Assembly (NCBI GenBank): GCA_937969105.1
Contig: CALBUZ010000050.1
Coordinates: 1-11,212 of the forward strand
Origin: an uncultured Collinsella sp.
GTDB lineage: Bacteria > Actinomycetota > Coriobacteriia > Coriobacteriales > Coriobacteriaceae
Length of the DNA stretch: 11,212 nt
Direction of reading: 5' to 3'
How positions within the stretch are numbered: position 1 is the stretch's first letter; each line of letters opens with the position of its first letter. Made by a program: the position numbers and the translations under genes. Of the stretch, positions 5,957 through 11,212 are shown in pieces. A model generated the notes under the pieces. It was not told where the DNA came from and did not search any database. It saw nothing but the letters and a program-made list of their open reading frames with translations.

Positions 5957-8398
5957 CTACTCCACCGGCTTGAAGATGGTGGACTGACCGAAGACGCTGC
6001 GGATGAGGGCTTTGGCCTCGTCCTCGGTCTGCGGGATGCTTGGGGCTGCGCCCTGATGGCCGAAGGGGCTGCCGGCGCCGGGGTTGGACTCCCAAGGGGC
6101 AGCGGGGGCGTCCTCCTCTTTGGGCTCCGCCGCAGCGGGTTTGGACGCGGACGCCGCACCCGGCACGTCGAACGGGGGCAGATCGTCCCCGCCGGCATCG
6201 GCAGCAAAACCGCCGACCATGGCATCGTCGTAGGGAACCTGCTCGGATTCCCACGGCGCAGCCTGTGCAGACGGTTGAGCCTTGGGAGCGGCAGAGCGCT
6301 CGGGCGCACGGGGCGCGGGCTCGGCCGGGAGCTTGCCCGTGGCAGGAGCGCCGGCAGGGTTGTCGGAGCGCAGCCAGGGGGCCTTAGCCAGGTCGGATGA
6401 CTTGGGCGCGGGCGCCGGAGCAGCCGGTTTGGGCGCAGCGGGTTCAGGCGCCGACGGAGTCGGTGCCGCTACCGGTGCCGCTTTTGGCTGCGTCGCGCTG
6501 ACGCTCGAGGATACAGAGGCCGCCGAGGACACGGGTTGCGGGTCCGCAGATGCCGCAGCCCGTGCAGATGGAGAATGCTCCTCATGTTGAGGAGCCGGCG
6601 TGCCACCTCCATCCAGGACGTAATCGACGGTGCGACGACCGAAGACCGCGCAGACCGTCGGCAGGACTACCGACTGCGTGTCGGCGCGACCGAGCATCTT
6701 GATGGCAAAGGTCGAGCCCGCGGGGAACGAGACCGTGAGCTTGGAGCCGTCGTCGGCCGTGGCGCGGGCGTTGAGCAAAAGGCCTGCATAGGAAGCCTGA
6801 CGAGCCTTGACGCGCTCGACGACCTCGGCCCATTTGCGCTGGAGCTCGCCGGCGTCCTCGACCGCGGGGGTCTCGGCGGCACCGGCGGCGGCAACCTGGG
6901 CGGCGTTGTTGGGCCTGGACACCGGCACGGTCGATGCAGCAGGCGCGGGAGCCGGAGCCGCAACGGGTTGAGGCGCAGGCGTTACAGGTTTAGGCGCGGG
7001 AGCCGGAGCCGTGGACTTGAGCGCAGACTGGGCCGCCGGAGCAGCAGCGCCGCGGTCCCAAGGCATGCCACCCTGATGCGCGGACGTAGCAGCGGGGGCG
7101 GCGGTCGCCGCAGGAGTAGCAGCTCGGGCACCCGAGATCAACGTCGGCTGCTGGACAGCGGGTGCGGATGCAGCAGGCGCACTCGCTTGAGCAGCAGCCA
7201 CGCTCGCCGGAACGGCGGCGTTGGCAACCATGGCCTCCAAGCGAGCCACGCGCTCGGCCAAAGCTTCAATCGTTAAATCGGCCTCGGGACGCGCCAGGCG
7301 GGTGCAGGCGATCTCGAGTACCAGGCGCACGTCGCTCGCACCCCTCATCTCCAAGGCGGCATCGTCGAGCACGGTCAGTACGCGAGCCAAGCGGTCGGCA
7401 GGATGCTCGCCAAAGGCAGCGGCCTCGGCAGCAAGTGCCTCGGCCTGCTCGGAGCCGCCCTCAAACAACTCAGCACGGGCACCGGCAACGCAGGCAACAT
7501 ACACGTCGCGTACGTGTGCCACCAGGTCGCGCGTCAGTTCCAGCAGATCGTTACCTTCCTCGACCTGCGCGCGAATGAGCCCATAGAGCTCGGCAATATC
7601 GCGTGACGCAATGGCGCGCGCAAACTCGCCCAGAATCTGGTCCGAAACTTCGCCCAAAAGCGAGCGGGCATCGTCCGCATGCACGGCGCCGTTGCCGAAG
7701 ACGCTCAGCTGCTCCAGCGTGGAGAGCGCGTCGCGCATGCCGCCCTTGGCATGGCGCGCCACGATGGCAAGCGCCTCATCGTCGTAGTCGAAGCCCTCCT
7801 GCTCGCACACGTATGCCAGACGGCGCTCGATATCCTCGTTACCGATGCGGTGGAAATCGAAGCGCTGGCAGCGCGAGAGGATGGTCTCCAGAATCTTTTG
7901 CGGGTCGGTGGTGCACAGCACAAAGATCACGTGCGCCGGTGGCTCCTCAAGCGTCTTGAGCAGCGCGTTAAACGCCGCCGTCGTGAGCATGTGGACCTCG
8001 TCGATGATATAGATCTTGTACTTGCCGCGCACCGGGGCAAAGTTGACGGAGTTGATAATCTCCTCGCGCACATTGTCTACGCCGGTACGGCTTGCGGCAT
8101 CGAGCTCGTAGACATCGGGGTGGTTGCCCTCGGCGATGAGCTCGCACTCCTCGCAGGTGCCATCGGGCATGCAGCCGCTCGCACCCTCGGCGCGCGCCGC
8201 CTCGGCATTGCGGCACAGCAGCGCCTTGGCCAAAATGCGCGCCATGGTGGTCTTGCCCGTGCCGCGCGGTCCGCAGAACAGGTAGGCGTGGGACAGGCGC
8301 CCCTCGGTGATGGCGTGCTCGAGCGTCGAGACGATATGCTGCTGGCCCACCACGGAGTCGAAGGTGAGCGGGCGATACTTTCGGTACAACGATTCCAT
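5957..8398 (-). CDS. dnaX: DNA polymerase III subunit gamma/tau
   Basis: The clamp-loader ATPase that loads the beta clamp and couples the polymerases at the fork. With the start at 8398 it is 813 residues, longer than E. coli tau (643) because of long Pro/Ala-rich tails. Features: MESLYRKYRPLTF at the N-terminus, Walker A GPRGTGKT (43-50), a zinc-binding set C62, C76, C82, C85, Walker B IIDEVH (131-136), sensor-1 region LCTTD (161-165), SRC with Arg176, and sensor-2 GGMRDAL (219-225). The clamp-loader collar follows to about 390. A Pro/Ala linker (395-510) leads to a folded segment (about 516-600), then a second disordered tail and a conserved-looking end (DEAKALIRSVFGQSTIF). The frame is open to 8617, but the ATG at 8398 has GGGGGAG (8404-8410) 5 nt upstream and gives the family N-terminus. 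No A-rich slippery site like that of E. coli is seen, so gamma may not be made by frameshifting. Confidence 0.97.
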   Translation of the reverse strand: MESLYRKYRPLTFDSVVGQQHIVSTLEHAITEGRLSHAYLFCGPRGTGKTTMARILAKALLCRNAEAARAEGASGCMPDGTCEECELIAEGNHPDVYELDAASRTGVDNVREEIINSVNFAPVRGKYKIYIIDEVHMLTTAAFNALLKTLEEPPAHVIFVLCTTDPQKILETILSRCQRFDFHRIGNEDIERRLAYVCEQEGFDYDDEALAIVARHAKGGMRDALSTLEQLSVFGNGAVHADDARSLLGEVSDQILGEFARAIASRDIAELYGLIRAQVEEGNDLLELTRDLVAHVRDVYVACVAGARAELFEGGSEQAEALAAEAAAFGEHPADRLARVLTVLDDAALEMRGASDVRLVLEIACTRLARPEADLTIEALAERVARLEAMVANAAVPASVAAAQASAPAASAPAVQQPTLISGARAATPAATAAPAATSAHQGGMPWDRGAAAPAAQSALKSTAPAPAPKPVTPAPQPVAAPAPAPAASTVPVSRPNNAAQVAAAGAAETPAVEDAGELQRKWAEVVERVKARQASYAGLLLNARATADDGSKLTVSFPAGSTFAIKMLGRADTQSVVLPTVCAVFGRRTVDYVLDGGGTPAPQHEEHSPSARAAASADPQPVSSAASVSSSVSATQPKAAPVAAPTPSAPEPAAPKPAAPAPAPKSSDLAKAPWLRSDNPAGAPATGKLPAEPAPRAPERSAAPKAQPSAQAAPWESEQVPYDDAMVGGFAADAGGDDLPPFDVPGAASASKPAAAEPKEEDAPAAPWESNPGAGSPFGHQGAAPSIPQTEDEAKALIRSVFGQSTIFKPVE
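6941..7011. repeat. dnaX: 20-bp direct repeat in the dnaX linker
   Basis: A 20-bp GC-rich unit beginning aggcgcggga occurs at 6941-6960 and again at 6992-7011. The copies are 51 bp (17 codons) apart, in frame, and encode the APAPAP-type linker of DnaX. It is low-complexity coding sequence that probably arose by slippage or local duplication. Confidence 0.7.
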
Positions 8399-8513
8399 GG
8401 GTGCTCCCCCGGGTATACTGAGTCTTGTTGCCGCGGCGGCCATGCGGTCGCACGGCATACTGCATTCATAATAACCCGTACGGCGAGCCCGCCGCGATAG
8501 GAGTCCAAAGAGC
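8399..8513. promoter_or_regulatory. Divergent promoter region dnaX / YcxB-like gene
   Basis: 115 bp between two divergent starts. An AT-rich patch at 8464-8474 carries overlapping -10-like boxes on both strands: CATAAT (8467-8472, plus) and TATTAT (8473-8468, minus). No good -35 is seen for either. If both are used, the two promoters would compete for the same site. Exact transcription starts cannot be fixed from sequence. Confidence 0.35.
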
Positions 8514-9230
8514 ATGGCAGACGCAGAGAGCAACCTCGTTCCCTCCGAAGCAGCCGACCAGGTCGAGGTCGCGCTCGAGACGCAGGCCGCGGCCGATGAC
8601 GGCATCCTGTACCTCAACGAGTATCAGTACGAAAACGACCTCGTCACCGATTTCGCCCGCCTGGTCGCCTCGCCCAGGCGCCGTGGCTCCCTGTACGTCG
8701 CCGCTGCGATTGCCGCGCTCATCGGCATCGGCATGCTAGTGGCCGGCGGCAACTGGATCAAGTTCGGCGTCGTCCTGATCGTATTCGGCGCCTTTTTGGC
8801 CTGGTGGAGCAAAAATCTGCACCATACGCTCGCGCGCGACTTTATCGAAGCCGTCGAGGCAGACGAGTCCATGGGCGGCCGCTACCGCCGCGTTGCCGCC
8901 AACGAGGACGGCCTGATGGTCTGGGGCAAGAGCGGCAAGTCGCAGTTCTTCCCGTTTGAGAAGCTCGACCACGTACTCGACGGCGAGCGCATCTTTGTGG
9001 CTATGTTCGCCGACCAGGGCGTGACGATCCCCAAGGACACCTTTGTCCGCGGCGATGCCGAGCAGTTCGGCTCCTTCCTCAAGGCGCGCATCAACAAAAA
9101 ACTACGCATCGAGACCAAACGCAAGAAGATGAAGGCCGAAAAGGCCGCTGCCAAGGCCAAACAGGGCGACCAGCCCAAAAAGGACGCTCCCAAGCAGCGT
9201 AAGCAGAAGAAGAACAAGAAGAAGCGCTAA
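8514..9230 (+). CDS. Two-TM protein, YcxB-like, with lysine-rich tail
   Basis: A 238-residue membrane protein. After an acidic N-terminus (1-50) come two hydrophobic helices (about 59-77 and 81-99) with a tight turn. The domain that follows (about 105-193) includes YRRVAANEDGLMVWGKSGKSQF, KLDHVLDGERIFVAMFADQG and IPKDTFVRGDAEQFGSFLKARI. This resembles the YcxB family layout, in which two TMs precede a domain of unknown role; assignment is by pattern only. Residues 196-238 are strongly basic, almost all Lys/Arg with Ala and Gln, and could bind membrane lipid, RNA or DNA. The start has AGGAG (8499-8503) 10 nt upstream, slightly far but acceptable. It is divergent from dnaX and 151 bp upstream of the kinase gene. 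Confidence 0.82.
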   Translation: MADAESNLVPSEAADQVEVALETQAAADDGILYLNEYQYENDLVTDFARLVASPRRRGSLYVAAAIAALIGIGMLVAGGNWIKFGVVLIVFGAFLAWWSKNLHHTLARDFIEAVEADESMGGRYRRVAANEDGLMVWGKSGKSQFFPFEKLDHVLDGERIFVAMFADQGVTIPKDTFVRGDAEQFGSFLKARINKKLRIETKRKKMKAEKAAAKAKQGDQPKKDAPKQRKQKKNKKKR

Positions 9231-9381
9231 GGCCAAGTCAGACAGGCCACCTCGCCCCGCTACCTTCACCATGCGCCCGAGCGTGCTAAACTAGCAGCAT
9301 CTATGCCACCGCGAACGCAGGAACGGGCCACGCCCCGCGCCCGCCGCTCGCAAACGAACTTTAAATGCACGAGGGTTGGCC
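9231..9381 (+). promoter_or_regulatory. Upstream region of the second kinase, candidate promoter
   Basis: TTCACC (9265-9270), a 16-bp gap and TAAACT (9287-9292) form a 4+4-of-12 match to a sigma-70-type promoter, giving a leader of about 80 nt. The -10 overlaps a GCTA/TAGC inverted repeat (9286-9296). No clear terminator for the upstream gene is seen, so readthrough into the kinase is possible. Confidence 0.35.
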
Positions 9382-11212
9382 ATGCCGCTTTTCTCGCAAC
9401 ATACCGCCCGGTTCTCGCCGGACGTTCCCTTGGAGGGCACCAGCTCTCGCGAGCTGCTCAAGCGGTTCCAGCCGCTCGAGACGCTCGCGACCGGCGGTTT
9501 TGGCTCCATCGAGATTTGCCGCGACACGCACCTGCGCCGTCGCGTCGCCATTAAGCGCATCCCCCTCACAAGCGGTGCCGGCATGCCCGCCAGCGACATC
9601 ATGGATGTCCTGCGCGAGGCACACACCGCCGCCATGCTTCAACATCCCAATATCGTGCAGGTTATCGACTTTACGCACGATACCGCCTATGCCTACCTAG
9701 TCATGGAATATGTCGACGGCATGTCGCTCGCCGACTTTTTGCATCGCGTGGACGGCCATTCGCTCACCTTTGACGAGGCCGCGGCAATTGCCGACGCGCT
9801 GGGCCAGGCGCTCACCTTCGCCCATAGCAACGGCGTGCTCCACCTGGATATTAAGCCCGCCAATGTGCTCATCGACCACTCGGGCAACGTAAAGCTCACC
9901 GACTTTGGCATGGCGCGGCTGTCGTCTGCCGGCGGCTTTGGCGGCTCGCGCGGCGGTACCATCGGCTACATGCCACCCGAGCAGCTCGACATCGAGACTG
10001 GCACGGTTAACGAGCGCGCCGATGTCTTTGCCCTCGCCTGTGTAATCTACGAGGGTCTGTGCGGCAGTGCCCCCTTTATGGCCGCCACGCCCGGCGACTC
10101 GCTCGGCCGCATCATCGGCGGTGCCACCTACCCCAGCGAGCTCATCCCGCACTTTCCCCCGGGAGCCGAGGCTGCGCTCATGAGCGCCCTCTCCCCCATG
10201 CCGCAAGACCGCCCCAGCAGCATCGAGGCATTTTGCGACCAGCTGCTCGCCGGCTTGGGCAGCGTGCGCGAGGGCCGTCGCAGCCTGGAGCAGATGGTGG
10301 GCGAGCTGTCGGATGACGAGCGCGCGGCAGACGATATCGAATCGTTGCCCTATGAGGATGACACCATCGAGGTCGACCCCGCGCTCGGCTGGGCCGGCAC
10401 GCGCTGGAGCCACGCGCGCGATTACACGATGCGCGCCATCTCGGCGCTAACGTGTGGTGCCTTTAGCTTTTTGATCATGCAGACGGCTGGCGTCGCGGCG
10501 CTTCCCGGACTTATTGCCGCGGCCATCGCGATTGGGGCGGCCGCCGGCCTGGCCCCGCAGATTGGCTCGGCTATCTCGGCCGTGGGCTTTTTGGTACTTA
10601 TGGCCAACGCCACCATGCAAGCGCAGGGCATCCTGTCGATGCTGCCCGTCGCGGTGCTCTTTGCCGCCAGCATGTCCGGTTGGTGGATCGCCTGGGGCCG
10701 CACCGAGGCCGCCGCGAGCGCCGCGCTCACCTGCGCGGTGGCACTTGGCTGTCTAACGGGCGACGTCCTCCTTGCCGCCGGGGTCGCCGCCGGCATCGCG
10801 GCCTTTTGGCTCGGCCCGGCAAGCGCCGCGGCCGCCACGGGGATGGGCACGCTTTTTGGCCGCCTGGCTACGGCTGCGCTTTCCGCCGGAGGCGTGCTGG
10901 GGCTCGGCAATGTTGCCGCAGCGCTGGGAGACATGCTCTTCTGGGCTGCCGTCGTGCTTGTCGCGGCAACAGCTGCACTGACATCTCTGCTGCTCAACGC
11001 CCATGCCAAGCGTGCCGAGCAGGGCTCGAACCTGACTGCAATCGCTGCCATCGCCGGCTGCGGAATAGGCTCCGCGGCGTCGCTCTGTCTTGCACACCAT
11101 ATGGAAATTGCCAGCCTTGCGGCCGCGGTCGTCGTCAAGGCGGCGGTTGCGGGAACCCTATCCTCTATAATCGTTGGGATATGCCTATATTTGCTCGGAT
11201 ACCAAAGAACCT
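9382..11212 (+). CDS. Non-RD Ser/Thr protein kinase with large polytopic membrane tail (3' incomplete)
   Basis: An open frame of 610 codons running off the right edge with no stop. The N-terminal 290 residues are a Hanks-type kinase: glycine-rich loop ATGGFGSI (36-43), VAIK with K58, alpha-C Glu79 (REAHTAAML), VMEYVDG hinge (107-113), catalytic loop HLDIKPAN (H154, D156, K158, N161), DFG (174-176), GTIGYMPPE (192-200), and the late RADVFALACVIYE helix. Catalytic Lys, Asp and DFG are all present, so activity is expected. The Arg before the catalytic Asp is Leu155, making it a non-RD kinase not expected to depend on activation-loop phosphorylation in the usual way. An acidic juxtamembrane segment (308-333) leads to roughly eight to ten hydrophobic helices (about 350-605). 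GAGGG (9371-9375) lies 6 nt before the ATG. The final residues follow a TM helix, so the true end may be near. Confidence 0.9.
   Translation, partial: MPLFSQHTARFSPDVPLEGTSSRELLKRFQPLETLATGGFGSIEICRDTHLRRRVAIKRIPLTSGAGMPASDIMDVLREAHTAAMLQHPNIVQVIDFTHDTAYAYLVMEYVDGMSLADFLHRVDGHSLTFDEAAAIADALGQALTFAHSNGVLHLDIKPANVLIDHSGNVKLTDFGMARLSSAGGFGGSRGGTIGYMPPEQLDIETGTVNERADVFALACVIYEGLCGSAPFMAATPGDSLGRIIGGATYPSELIPHFPPGAEAALMSALSPMPQDRPSSIEAFCDQLLAGLGSVREGRRSLEQMVGELSDDERAADDIESLPYEDDTIEVDPALGWAGTRWSHARDYTMRAISALTCGAFSFLIMQTAGVAALPGLIAAAIAIGAAAGLAPQIGSAISAVGFLVLMANATMQAQGILSMLPVAVLFAASMSGWWIAWGRTEAAASAALTCAVALGCLTGDVLLAAGVAAGIAAFWLGPASAAAATGMGTLFGRLATAALSAGGVLGLGNVAAALGDMLFWAAVVLVAATAALTSLLLNAHAKRAEQGSNLTAIAAIAGCGIGSAASLCLAHHMEIASLAAAVVVKAAVAGTLSSIIVGICLYLLGYQRT

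Noticed and set aside
8412..8417. TATACC as the dnaX -10 box
   Set aside because: It would start transcription within a few bases of the SD, leaving too short a leader for the SD to be used.
6536..8500. Plus-strand frames of 246 and 273 codons opposite dnaX
   Set aside because: Shadows of the GC-rich dnaX coding strand; low-complexity Arg/Gly/Ser translation.
8399..8617. Upstream extension of dnaX to an ATG at 8617
   Set aside because: The added 73 residues overlap the divergent gene and precede the typical DnaX N-terminus; the ATG at 8398 has a strong SD.

Overview
The window looks like a high-GC actinobacterial chromosome. A member of the Coriobacteriia close to Collinsella is the best guess, based on codon and GC character, the dnaX-ybaB-recR neighbourhood and the style of the Ser/Thr kinases. 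This taxonomic call is inference; no rRNA or tRNA is present to anchor it.

Layout from left to right. Positions 1-258 are non-coding and rich in hairpins, ending in a perfect 17-bp inverted repeat (177-193 / 223-239). Positions 259-3947 hold a minus-strand operon of three tightly packed genes, in transcription order: a membrane-anchored protein with a Ser/Gly-rich linker and a cysteine-containing outer domain; a Ser/Thr protein kinase with a polytopic membrane tail; and an FHA-domain protein. The first two genes overlap by 4 bases and the last two are 3 bases apart. The leader before this operon (3948-4190) holds an intrinsic-terminator-like hairpin just before the ribosome binding site, and two similar palindromes 73 bp apart.

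Positions 4191-8398 are the DNA-repair/replication block on the minus strand: dnaX, ybaB and recR in transcription order. The block is interrupted between dnaX and ybaB by a plus-strand orphan gene for a small single-pass membrane protein (5462-5935), which is lower in GC than its neighbours and has its own -10 box and Shine-Dalgarno.

Divergent from dnaX on the plus strand are a two-TM protein resembling the YcxB family with a lysine-rich tail (8514-9230), then a second Ser/Thr kinase (9382 to the window edge, incomplete). The second kinase has a non-RD catalytic loop (HLD) and a C-terminal bundle of roughly eight to ten membrane helices.

The housekeeping block is ordinary. The accessory content is the kinase/FHA/membrane-protein operon and the second polytopic kinase. 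A plausible reading is a membrane phosphosignalling module: a sensor or anchor protein, a kinase embedded in the membrane, and an FHA reader. The FHA domain lacks the Arg that normally contacts phosphothreonine, so its binding mode is open. No phosphatase is visible in the window. No mobile element, tRNA, rRNA or CRISPR array was found.
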